Part shown: piece by piece, positions 1 to 7,589 of the stretch
How the letters are laid out: every line of letters begins with the position of its first letter
How positions within the stretch are numbered: position 1 is the first letter of the stretch
Assembly: GCA_003024985.2 (NCBI GenBank)
Contig: PXIH01S0011840.1
Length of the DNA: 11,041 nucleotides
Source of the DNA: Euperipatoides rowelli
Lineage: Eukaryota > Onychophora > Udeonychophora > Euonychophora > Peripatopsidae
Direction: 5' to 3' (one strand)
Translations under genes and position numbers: made by a program
Notes under the pieces: model-generated
Told to the model about the DNA's origin: nothing
Databases searched by the model: none
What the model saw: the letters and a program-made list of their open reading frames with translations, nothing else

Positions 1-5
1 ATAAA

Positions 6-91
6 GATAGATAGATTTGCAATATATATTTACACTATATATGTGCATTACTATCGTAACAGTATAACTATATATTGTATATCTATCTATC
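6..91. repeat. Imperfect inverted repeat around GATA/TATC microsatellite
   Basis: Bases 6-28 and 69-91 are reverse complements over 23 positions with three mismatches. Each arm starts or ends in a GATA/TATC run and continues into a matching TTGCAATATATA-like stretch, with a 40-base A+T-rich loop. The non-microsatellite part of the match suggests a true inverted repeat, such as the remnant of a small foldback element, rather than two chance microsatellites. The left edge of the window cuts its context. Confidence 0.5.
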
Positions 92-428
92 TATAGACAC
101 AATTTGGAATCAAAACAACTTGATATGATGCTGGATATCACTTTTTTTTAACCTGAGCTTATACTACTTGGACCAAAAACAAATCAATAAAAAAATTTAG
201 ATATTCATTTTACAAACAACAAACTATAAAATTAATTTCCTAATAAATTTTTAAAGATAAAATTAAAGTAATCAATTGAAATCTTATTTATTTTATACTA
301 ATTATGAATACAAGTCATTTACCCAATTGCAATCTGGATTTTTTAGCCATAATAATGTAATCAATGGTTAGTAATGATCTTACTAATAATTTTACTTACA
401 CTATTTAGTATTAGCACAAAAATGGTAC

Positions 429-466
429 CTGGTGCTATTCAGATTTATCACCAGATATCCCTGGTG
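429..466. repeat. Short hairpin motif CTGGTG...CACCAG...CTGGTG
   Basis: CTGGTG at 429-434 and again at 461-466 flank CACCAG at 449-454, so the central block can pair with either side. The stretch TCACCAGAT-ATCCCT at 448-461 resembles TCACCAGATCTAATATCCCT at 10871-10890 in the same orientation. The two may be copies of one degenerate short repeat family. The shared motif is short, so this is tentative. Confidence 0.35.
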
Positions 467-1229
467 GTGAGACTACCAACTTCATTTTAACTTTTCTAAT
501 AAAAATTTAATAGAATAATTACCAGTTTAAATTCATTATTCTACAATTTTTAAGCTTTTCTATATCTTTCAGAATTTTTGTAATATTCTAAAACAAAATA
601 GGCATGACAAAAGTTCAATGTGCTGTAACACATTTTGCCTCTACTAGCTTTGATCTGCTGTAAAATATCACTTACTAAATAAAGAATAAATAAAAGTAAG
701 AGTTTTGATGGAATTTTCCTTCAAAAAATATTGTCGAGAATGATGTTGTGATTGATTAATTTAAGTTTGAGTAAAGCTTCAAGTAAAATATTTGATTTTC
801 AATAAAATGTACTAGATTGTTAAGATATGTGTATTAGAAATTGGCAATATCAATTGCATAATAATATATAGTTTCAAATATTAGAAACAAGTTAATCAAC
901 ACCTCTATTTCATTAGATGATAAAACCAAATTGTTTAAATAATAAAACATATGAAACATTTAGGTTTTCAAAAATAAAATAAAAATTACTAAATTTTAGA
1001 TTAATGCTGTTTTGTATCTAATGTTCAAGGATAGAGACAAGTTGTTTTCCTTAGCTAATATTCCTGAAACTCACAACATTTAGCAACTTTAACAATGATA
1101 TTGCATTAAATGTTTTTAAAGACTGAGTGAGGACTTTGCAAAGGATTAAGTGATTACAATATATCTTCAGTTTAATAGACACTCAGTTATAACAAATCTT
1201 ATTATAAGAACCAATTTAGCTACTAAACC

Positions 1230-1249
1230 TTTTTTTTTTTTAAAAAAAA
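1230..1249. repeat. T12-A8 tract
   Basis: A run of T (1230-1241) passes directly into a run of A (1242-1249), giving a near-perfect palindrome. It is one of four such tracts in the left 3 kb. Confidence 0.7.
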
Positions 1250-1329
1250 GTGGATATTTCAGACTCATTTTATTGCATTTTATTTTTGTTTAATTTTCAA
1301 AGTAATTTGTTACAAAATGANCTTTAAAA

Positions 1330-1345
1330 TTTTTTTTAAAAAAAA
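1330..1345. repeat. T8-A8 tract
   Basis: A perfect 16-base T8-A8 palindrome, just right of an ambiguous base at 1321. Confidence 0.7.
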
Positions 1346-2264
1346 GCCCTAAGTTAATAAAATATTCCAACCAAATAAGCAAAATATATGGTTCATCTTT
1401 AAGGAAATTTGATTGGTTTTTAGACTTAGGTTAATAAATCTTAAAATTGTTATTAGTAATATGTTAATTGCATTTTATTTTCAATGAAATGAATCTATAA
1501 TCTAACTATAAATTTTTAGAATAATGTAGGCTCATTGCATAGTGTATTTTAAAAAAATTAAATTATATATTATAACAATTTTTTTTTAAATTTGTTGGGT
1601 TATTTATTGAGTGTGTTTCTTTGCACTATTAAAGGACACACAGAATGGAATTTTTTTATTTTTATGATTTAATTTCAAAGAAAATCAATAGAAAAATAAT
1701 TCCATTTGGTTTAAAAAAAATTCCAAAAAATAGGTATTTAAAAATCAAATTTATAAGTTAATCCTTTTTAGCTCCTCCCCCTTTGTACGGTAGTGCTAAA
1801 AGAATCCTGTAGGTAGGGTTGATTGTAAAGAATTGACTATCATGAGGAGTAAATCTAATGAGATACTGTAAGCTAATTGTTTACAATATATTAGGAAGAT
1901 GGGTATTTTTATAAGTAATATAATAGAACAATAAAATATTCTATAATAATTTTGGTCTTATTCTTTCATTTACATATCATGTCTAAATAATTTATTTAAT
2001 ACTCGATATCTCCAATAAAGAATTTATATTTTTATTTTTGTGTCTTTAGAAATATGGAAAATAGGGGAGGGGATAATTCTAATATAGTGAAGCAACAACA
2101 GCACTGTAGGGTAAGAGTTGTGCTGAGCATTAAAAAAATAAGCAATTATAAGAACTTATGCATTAAACTAATGATACTATTTCAGATAATAACACTCTAT
2201 GGCTGATTATATTATCGATTTACAAAACTGTATTACTACGGCAGAAACTAATTACAATTCAGAG

Positions 2265-2282
2265 TTTTTTTTTAAAAAAAAA
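2265..2282. repeat. T9-A9 tract
   Basis: A perfect 18-base T9-A9 palindrome in non-coding sequence. Confidence 0.7.
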
Positions 2283-2460
2283 TCATGTCTTAAAGTGTAT
2301 TATCAGTGGTAATTTTAAGAAAAACTAAAATGTTTTATTTTTTACTTTAAAAGTCATGTTTATTCATCATTTCTTCATATTCAATTAAATAATTAAGATA
2401 ATCTCAGTTTTTATAAGCCGTTTTCAAATAATGAAGTGCGAGACCTGACATCATGACAAG

Positions 2461-2719
2461 TCATCTTGATAGCACTGTTGTTTTAGGCCCTTTACTATCT
2501 CGGAAATTTGTTCCAGCAGACGGCATTGAAAATAAAGTACAATAGCTTAAGGTAAAAATAAAATATCTCTTAATATTAAGGTTGTTTGAATTATGTATAT
2601 TCAAGTCAGGATATAAGCTTGGAGAATGCTCTTGCAAGGGAGAAACAGCAGTTTCTTCCTTGTTGAGCAGCCCAACAGGGGTGTCTTGGTCCAAAGGATC
2701 AATAGATACTTGCTGGAAG
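2461..2719 (-). pseudogene. Coding-like segment of unknown identity, downstream half
   Basis: On the minus strand the frame running from the target duplication to a stop at 2461 is open for about 88 codons, long for such A+T-rich DNA. It opens with ETFQQVSIDPLDQDTPVGLL and is rich in Pro, Ser, Leu and acidic residues, as in a disordered region. I recognise no family. The frame is continuous with the right-hand flank (7305-7469) once the retrotransposon and one target duplication are removed. The same frame also runs on into the adjoining LTR as far as 2820 but without an ATG, so it is not a standalone gene as it stands. It may be the tail of the neighbouring LINE, an exon of a host gene, or part of another transposon. 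Confidence 0.45.
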
Positions 2720-2724
2720 GTCTC
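2720..2724. repeat. Target site duplication, left copy (GTCTC)
   Basis: GTCTC sits directly outside the left LTR and is repeated exactly outside the right LTR at 7300-7304. Five bases is a usual staggered-cut length for Ty3/gypsy integrases. Confidence 0.85.
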
Positions 2725-3008
2725 TCTATTATATCCCGTGCTTTTATATAAATCTTGTATATCCTCGTAACCTTCGGGTATAATGACTGGAAGTGTTATT
2801 AAATATAACAAACAACTTGGTTAGCTTCAAACTGTTTAATATTGAGAAGAACAGCAACATTAAAGTTTAACATTTATCATAACAATTTACAGATCTGCAT
2901 AGCCATCAGCCATGTTGTTAACACAAATTCTAATCTAGTTCTCACAAGATTATCATAAGTCCTAATTTAAAATATATATACAGACATATATTTTTTCTGT
3001 ATATTACA
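2725..3008 (-). repeat. 3' LTR of the gypsy element (284 bp)
   Basis: It aligns along its whole length with 7000-7299. Read on the minus strand it begins TGTAATAT and ends AATAGA, so the termini are TG...GA rather than the usual TG...CA. It is 16 bases shorter than the 5' LTR, from net losses of 13 bases (near 2893) and 4 bases (near 2865) and a gain of 1. Bases 2807-2864 are identical to 7081-7138. Confidence 0.92.
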
Positions 3009-3050
3009 TGCCAATTTTTTTTAAAAAAAAAAAAAAATTTTCTTTACCTA
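3009..3050 (-). other. Expected polypurine tract region, altered by a T8-A15 run
   Basis: The polypurine tract that primes plus-strand DNA synthesis should lie directly upstream of the 3' LTR on the minus strand. Here the sequence is TTGGCA next to the LTR, preceded by a T/A homopolymer block (T8 at 3015-3022 and A15 at 3023-3037 on the plus strand). No clean purine tract remains. It is either degenerate or disrupted by expansion of the homopolymer. Confidence 0.4.
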
Positions 3051-3198
3051 GTAAAATACAATGTTATAAGAAACTAAATTTTACTTTTACATAATAAAAA
3101 AAAGTTATTATTTATAAATATATCCCTGACTTTCTAACTTCCCTTCCACATCTTGTCGTGGTGCCTGGTTCTACTGATTATTTTTCTTTCTGTGCTAT

Positions 3199-3468
3199 CT
3201 ACTTCTCCAGTATCTCTTCTTCCTTACCATCTTGTTCCGGTTGACTCTCGCCCTTGTCTGGTTCTATACCTTCCCTTATTAGTTTTATATCTTTCCTATT
3301 ACTTTGGTAAACTGTACCTGTTTGTCCTTTGATGTTATATAATCTAGGCTCTTCAGTTGGTCCCATCACTCTTCCTGATCTCGTCATTTACATTATGTTC
3401 ATAGTAAACACTCTGCTCCAAACTCATCCCCTTCAATGCCTTACTGCCTTGATCAGCATATATTTTTG
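3199..3468 (-). pseudogene. pol: Integrase C-terminal domain, frameshifted
   Basis: This continues the integrase on the minus strand. Two frames carry family-like sequence. From about 3455 to 3390 one frame reads KALKGMSLEQSVYYEHN, the usual spot for the hydrophobic 'Gd.V' stretch. From 3387 another frame reads GRVMGPTEEPRLYNIKGQTG and then NRKDIKLI, which fits the integrase C-terminal pattern of a GRV stretch, PR(S/L)Y and an NR motif. The charged tail ends at a stop at 3199. In other elements this domain binds DNA and positions viral ends. Passing from one frame to another means a frameshift, so no working C-terminus could be made. The 190 bases from here to the LTR look like a short 3' untranslated part. 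Confidence 0.75.
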
Positions 3469-4017
3469 TCACTCTTGGTTTGTTTTTAATTGTTTTACAG
3501 TGTCCCTGATTTGATAGTATGGGTTCAGTCTTTCTTCTGACTCTATTAGTAATGTTCTTAGATGTTGTCCCATTAATATCTCTGCTGGAGATTTCAAGTT
3601 GTTGTGAGGAGTATCCTGGTAATTTAAAAGTACAATATTTAAGTCTGTCCCCCCTTCCATTGATTTTTTAATTCTGTTCTTACAAGTTTGTATGTTTCTT
3701 TCTATCATCCCATTTGATTTGGGGCACCTTGGGCTTGAAGTAGTATGTTTAATTTTCCAATCCTTGAAGAAACCAGTGCATTCCTTTCCATTAAATGGTG
3801 TTCCATTATCTGACATTATTTCATTTGGAATTCCATGTCTGGCAAAAACAGACTTTAAAAGTTTTATCACTGTTTCCGCATTTGTAGAGTTCATTTGTTC
3901 CATTTCAACATATTTAGAAAAATAGTCCACCACCAGTAAATATTTTTTTCCTTTAATTTCCATGAAGTCCATGCCCAGCTTTTCCCAGGGCCTGTTGGGT
4001 ACCGAGTGCTGTAACAC
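3469..4017 (-). pseudogene. pol: Integrase catalytic core (DD35E), open but part of a broken pol
   Basis: This is the longest intact stretch of integrase, 182 codons. It begins just after an in-frame TAG at 4021-4023, so it cannot be reached by translation from the upstream domain. The three catalytic acids are all present: Asp in VVDYFSKY (3925-3927), Asp in SDNGTPFNG (3808-3810) and Glu in SNGMIERN (3700-3702), with exactly 35 residues between the second Asp and the Glu. In active relatives this RNase-H-fold core removes two bases from the cDNA ends and joins them to target DNA, and the 5-bp duplication around this element fits that activity at the time of insertion. The open frame ends at 3469, where sequence homology continues in other frames. 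Confidence 0.9.
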
Positions 4018-4020
4018 TGG

Positions 4021-4626
4021 CTATTTTGTATTATTCCTGGAATGTTGTACACATAGTTCACTTGACATAGTTCTATTCTCTATTTCTCTTGTCATTCCCG
4101 GCCAGTAGACCGCTATGTGTGCTCTACCTTTACTTGCCACAATTCCCAAATGTGATTTGTGTAATTTTTCCAAAATATCCCTTCTCTGTTTCTTTGGTAT
4201 TACTAGACCAGTTCCTTTGAATACAAGTCCTTGATGTGTATAAAGTTCCGTTCTGTACTGCCAAAATGATTTAACCTCTTGATCCACTACTTCTATTCTT
4301 TTTGGCCATCCTTTTTGTATATATTCCATTATTTTTTTTAATTGATGATCTTCCATTAAGTCTTCTTTTATGGCTGTTTTCTTTGCCTCTGTTGCACTCA
4401 CCAGCATATGGATTTCTTCTGATCCTTCCTCTAGATAGTTTGTGTTTATGGTGTCTTCACTAGGATCCCTAGATAAAGTATCAGATATATATTGCAACTT
4501 ACCAGGAACATATTTTATGTTTACTTCATACCTTTGTAATCTCATGACCAATTTTAGCACTCTAGGTGAAAGTTTTTCTAAAGGTTTTTTAATAATATTA
4601 ACTAATGGTTTATGATCAGATTTCAC
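4021..4626 (-). pseudogene. pol: RNase H C-terminal part plus integrase zinc-binding domain
   Basis: The first ~55 residues finish RNase H: SDHKPLV, a basic linker, then ADTLSR-like SDTLSRDP, whose Asp is the last acidic residue of the RNase H site. After an acidic linker comes the integrase amino-terminal zinc domain, with the pair of His in LHKSHLGI (residues 156 and 159), a WPGM stretch, then CVQH near residue 192. The family pattern is H-H-C-C, but here the second Cys reads as His, so zinc binding would be impaired. The frame opens after a one-base shift relative to the RT/RNase H frame, inside the sequence around the conserved Tyr-Gly-Arg, and closes at a TAG. Both are disabling changes. 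Confidence 0.85.
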
Positions 4627-4627
4627 A

Positions 4628-5281
4628 TCACATAACCTCCCATATACATAGTAATGAAAATGTTTTATTCCAAATATTATGACTAAAAGTTATTTTTTCT
4701 AATTGCGAGTAATTTCTTTGTGCTGAGGTTAGAGTAGCTGATGTACATGCAATTGGGTGCCCATTTTGTATTAATGCCGCTCCCATACTGTACTGGCTTG
4801 CATCCACATTTATAGTTATTGGTATATCTGGATCAAAATACTGTAAGATTGGAGCCTTAACTACTAGCACTTTTAGTTTTTCAAAATCACTATTAGCTTG
4901 CTTATCCCATTGCCAAATAATATTTTTTTTTAATAATTCTCTCAAATATTCAGTTTTAGCTGATAAATTAGGTATAAACTTTGTGAGGTATCCAATCATT
5001 CCCAAAAAAATTTGCAATCCTACCTTATCTCTAGGTGGTTTTAAATTAAAAATAGACTTAGCCCTCTCTGGTAAAACTTCAACACCTGCTTTACTGATTT
5101 TGTGTCCCAAATATCTAACATTATCCTGCATTAGTTGTACCTTATCTCTATCAAATTTCAAATTATTAAGTTTATCCCTTTCAAACACATTTACTAACCT
5201 CCTTCTGTGCTCCTCTTCTGTATTTGCATATATCAATATATCATCATAATAGAATAAAACTCCTTCCAAATCCTGGAACAC
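4628..5281 (-). pseudogene. pol: Reverse transcriptase palm/thumb and RNase H N-terminal half
   Basis: The 217-codon frame starts inside the RT palm. VLFYYDDILIYA carries the two catalytic Asp of the YxDD box (5240-5245), followed by EEH and YLGHKIS, which mark the palm-thumb boundary in Ty3/gypsy RTs. GMIGYLTKFIPNLS fits the connection region. RNase H then starts with INVDASQYSMGAAL, whose Asp (4802-4804) is the first metal ligand, and SAQRNYSQLEK holds the Glu region. The frame fails at its end because of a one-base shift, and sequence homology resumes in the next frame at 4626. In a live element this enzyme copies the genomic RNA into DNA and degrades the RNA strand in the virus-like particle. 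Confidence 0.92.
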
Positions 5282-6011
5282 TTTATTGATTTCTCACTGG
5301 AACACTTCCGGTGCACTTTTTATATGCCAAAGGCATACACAGGAATCTATATCTCCCGTAAGGAGTCTCAAATACTCATAGATCTGCACTCACCTCATTC
5401 AACTTTATTTGATGAAACACACGTGAAGCATCAAGAACTGTAAACAATTTTGATCCATTCAAATATGATAAAGTTTTCTTGTGTGGGTAATTGAATGTGT
5501 TCTCTTTTTATCGCCTCTTTTAAAGATCTAGAATCAATGCATATTCTGATTTTACCTTTACGTTTATGAGCTACTACCATAGGATGTACCACTCCATTGG
5601 TCACTCTATTTTCTCGATAACTCCTGTGTTTTCCATAACATCTAGTTCTCTTTTAACTCTCATTGTAGTGAAAATAGTATCTTTCTTGGTATACAAACTT
5701 TAGGATGTATAGATTTATCAACTCTGATATGGTAAGTATCAGGTAAGACCCCTAGTCCCTGAAAAACTTCTTCATATTTTTTTAAAATGTTTTCCTTTTC
5801 TATGGCTCTTATTATTTCAGTTCTTTGTACAAGATTCAATTCAAGATATGCATTGAGACCTAGGATGGGTCTAAATCATGTATTTGTTAGAATAAATTTA
5901 AACTGTTTACTTACCCCGCTTATACCACATTCCATCACGCATAAGCCCATTTTATTTACTGTATGATCGAAATAAGACAATATTTTTACTTTTTCTTGCT
6001 CTATCTTTGGC
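5282..6011 (-). pseudogene. pol: Protease tail and reverse transcriptase fingers/palm, heavily frameshifted
   Basis: No single frame stays open, yet translating all minus frames gives successive family-like pieces in the right order. AIEKENILKKYEEVF and GLGVLPDTYHI form the pre-RT linker. NTGVIEK, NGVVHPMVVAHKRKGKIRIC (the conserved basic GK.RIC.D stretch) and KREHIQLPT form the fingers. SKLFTVLDAS carries the first catalytic Asp of the palm, and ETPYGRYRF is followed by SAPEVFQ before the YYDD box. At least three frame changes and several stops are needed to follow it, so this half is dead. It is the most damaged part of the element. Confidence 0.8.
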
Positions 6012-6533
6012 TTATTCCAATTGTTTATATATCCTTAACGGTAGTATGTTTACTTGCAATCCTGTATCGAGCTTGAATACGCAATGATCGCCATTTATTT
6101 GTATTTTTTCTAACCATTCTTGGTCCCGAGTAGCCACACTAAGAGTTCCTATAGTGAATTCTTCTTTCTCATCCCGATCCTCTGTAATGGTGCCTATTTG
6201 CTTCCTTGTATTTATTGTTTTGTTATTTTTGCAGCCTATTGTGAAGTGTCTCTGGATACCACATTTTCTACACCGCTTCCCAAACGCTGGACAAGCTCTC
6301 GGTAAATGTGTTGTTTGACAATGTTGACAATGAAATTTTTCACCTGTATTTTTGTTACTGTCCAATTTTTTATTCAAGTACCCTTTTTTATTTATTCCTT
6401 CGGTCATCCCATGTGTCACTACTTCCTTATTATCCATGCCTTTTATTTGCACTTTAGAAATTTTGTGCACCCGGCACATATCGATAGCTTTAGTTAGCGG
6501 TAAATCCCCTTNGTGTAGTAGCCTTTCTTTCAA
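6012..6533 (-). pseudogene. gag-pol: Gag C-terminus, two zinc knuckles and aspartic protease
   Basis: The open frame of 173 codons has three parts. The end of capsid comes first (LKERLLH... with an undetermined base at 6512). Two zinc knuckles follow at residues 69-101 (6231-6329): CQHCQTTHLPRAC is C-x2-C-x3-H-x4-C followed by PA, and CRKCGIQRHFTIGC is the canonical C-x2-C-x4-H-x4-C. Such pairs package the element's RNA. The start of a retropepsin is the third part, FKLDTGLQVN with the catalytic Asp at 6066-6068. Gag and protease are in one frame here, so no programmed frameshift between them is evident. A TAA lies just upstream of the frame within recognisable capsid sequence, and the protease breaks off at 6012. 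Confidence 0.88.
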
Positions 6534-6943
6534 CGTAATGTCATTTACCCCACATTATAGCCTATCCCTGATTAGCGATTCCGTCAAATTACCAAACTCG
6601 CAATCTTTAGCTTTTTTGCTCATACCGATTAAATAGCAGTTGAAAATTCAAATCTTTTATATGTTGGGTTTATATATGGCCTATAGTGTTCAGAGATTGC
6701 ATCCAATATTATAATGACTTTATCTGTCCTTGGTTCCCTAATGTTTAAACTTTCATATAATTCTATACCACTTTCTCCCATAATATGTAGAAGTATATCA
6801 CATTGTTGTACTTCTGGCTTGCCTTTTAATATACTCGCCCCATAATAAATCATGAATCTTTTCCTCCACTTCTCCCAGTCCTCAGCCGGATTGGCTGTAA
6901 GTTTCAATGCTTCAGGCTGGTTTATTAAAATTTTACTATTCAT
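6534..6943 (-). pseudogene. gag: Gag (capsid region), frameshifted
   Basis: The first ATG after the primer binding site (6941-6943) opens a 104-codon frame with QPEALKLTANPAEDWEKWRK, a stretch very typical of Ty3/gypsy gag amino-termini. The rest of the frame, through a YGAS stretch and the GESGIELYESL helix, continues the likeness. The frame stops at 6629. Homologous sequence continues in another frame (FNRYEQKS near 6620-6640) and then a third (CEFGNLTESLIRDRL near 6550-6600), followed by a TAA. So gag has about two frame shifts and more than one stop within 110 bases. Intact gag would build the cytoplasmic particle in which reverse transcription takes place. Confidence 0.85.
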
Positions 6944-6981
6944 TACTTATTATGAACTTACGGTTTTTATAAAGTGTAATC

Positions 6982-6999
6982 GCTACAACGCTGCCACCA
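6982..6999 (-). other. Primer binding site, tRNA-Leu-like
   Basis: Read on the minus strand this is TGGTGGCAGCGTTGTAGC, starting at the base next to the 5' LTR. The first 11 bases match the complement of the 3' end of metazoan tRNA-Leu (...CGCTGCCACCA, from general knowledge of that tRNA), and the rest does not match well. It sets the LTR/internal boundary and the strand of the element. Confidence 0.7.
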
Positions 7000-7299
7000 T
7001 CTATTANATCCCACGCTTATATATAAATCCTGTATATCCTCGTAGCCTTCGGGTTTAATGACTGGAAGTGTTTTAAATATAACAAACAACTTGGTTAGCT
7101 TCAAACTGTTTAATATTGAGAAGAACAGCAACATTAAATATACGGTAACATTTATCATAACAATTTACAGGCTTACATAAATCGTCTGCATAGCCATCAG
7201 CCTTGTTATTAACACACATTCTAATCTCATTCTCACAAGATTATCATAAGTCCTAATTTAAAGGATATATACAGACGTATATTTTGCCTGCATATTACA
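7000..7299 (-). repeat. 5' LTR of the gypsy element (300 bp)
   Basis: It is the right-hand partner of 2725-3008. Read on the minus strand it runs from TGTAATAT to TAATAGA, directly followed by the primer binding site. It would hold the promoter and RNA start. TATA-rich stretches occur near its 5' end (around 7263-7272) and its 3' end, but I cannot say which acts. An undetermined base at 7007 corresponds to T in the other LTR. Confidence 0.93.
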
Positions 7300-7304
7300 G
7301 TCTC
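7300..7304. repeat. Target site duplication, right copy (GTCTC)
   Basis: Exact match to 2720-2724 on the outer side of the other LTR. Confidence 0.85.
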
Positions 7305-7572
7305 TAAAGTAGAATTAGAGACAAAACAGTCTATGGTAGTGTTGCTATCACAGACCCAGCTGGTACCAGCAACAATGACATGCTCCACTGGCTCCTTTTC
7401 CCTCTTCTGAAACTTGTAAAACAGGTAACTGATTATCCAAAGAGTCAACTGCTTTGTTAAAAGAATCATTACTGGGAAGAGTAAGCAATAGGCTTAAGTC
7501 TTGGCTCTTCTTGTCTGTCATCATCATCTGGGGTTGACCTAATACATTCTTAGGCAATTTACACCCTGTCAA
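7305..7572 (-). pseudogene. Coding-like segment of unknown identity, upstream half
   Basis: Two overlapping minus frames look coding-like. The first, from 7572, reads KLPKNVLGQPQMMMTDKKSQ and later NKAVDSLDNQLPVLQVSEE, ending at a stop near 7350. The second, open from 7469, carries KEPVEHVIVAGTSWVCDSN and runs without a stop through the target duplication into 2719-2461 if the retrotransposon is removed. A change of frame near 7405 would join them. I know no family for it. The first frame is continuous with the last recognisable LINE reverse transcriptase sequence upstream, with two stops between, so it may be an unrecognised LINE C-terminus. A separate exon or transposon is equally possible. 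Confidence 0.4.
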
Positions 7573-7589
7573 TACTCACTTCCCAAGAT

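Larger units (their letters stand above)
1..2460. other. A+T-rich non-coding region, no gene found
   Basis: This stretch has no open frame of note on either strand and consists of A/T runs with short low-complexity patches. I saw no recognisable protein, tRNA or rRNA in it. The only structures I can support are an inverted repeat at its left end, a small hairpin near 430-466, and three T-run/A-run tracts, listed separately. It could be intergenic or intronic DNA, or very old transposon remains. Confidence 0.7.
2725..7299 (-). mobile_element. Complete but inactive Ty3/gypsy LTR retrotransposon
   Basis: This 4575-bp element reads right to left. It has two related LTRs, 5-bp target duplications, a primer binding site next to the 5' LTR, and gag, nucleocapsid, protease, reverse transcriptase, RNase H and integrase in the order that defines Ty3/gypsy (Metaviridae). 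The gag zinc knuckles with a following CPA, and the overall layout, resemble invertebrate elements often labelled K02A2.6-like. I see no envelope gene and no chromodomain. Frameshifts and stops occur in gag, in the reverse transcriptase amino-terminal half, in RNase H and in integrase, so it cannot move on its own. The LTRs differ at about 19 of 280 aligned positions plus three indels by eye, consistent with an old insertion. Confidence 0.93.

Noticed and set aside
1769-2076. GCTCCTCCCCC near 1770 and GGGGAGGGG near 2063 as terminal inverted repeats of a ~300-bp element
   Set aside because: Only about nine bases correspond, with shifts needed, and no flanking duplication was seen. Chance G/C clusters explain it as well.
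3009-3198. Envelope gene or chromodomain downstream of integrase
   Set aside because: Only about 190 bases separate the integrase tail from the LTR, with no open frame of use.
6012-6650. Programmed frameshift between gag and pol
   Set aside because: Zinc knuckles and protease are in one frame. The shifts seen are inside capsid and the reverse transcriptase and come with stops, so they are decay.
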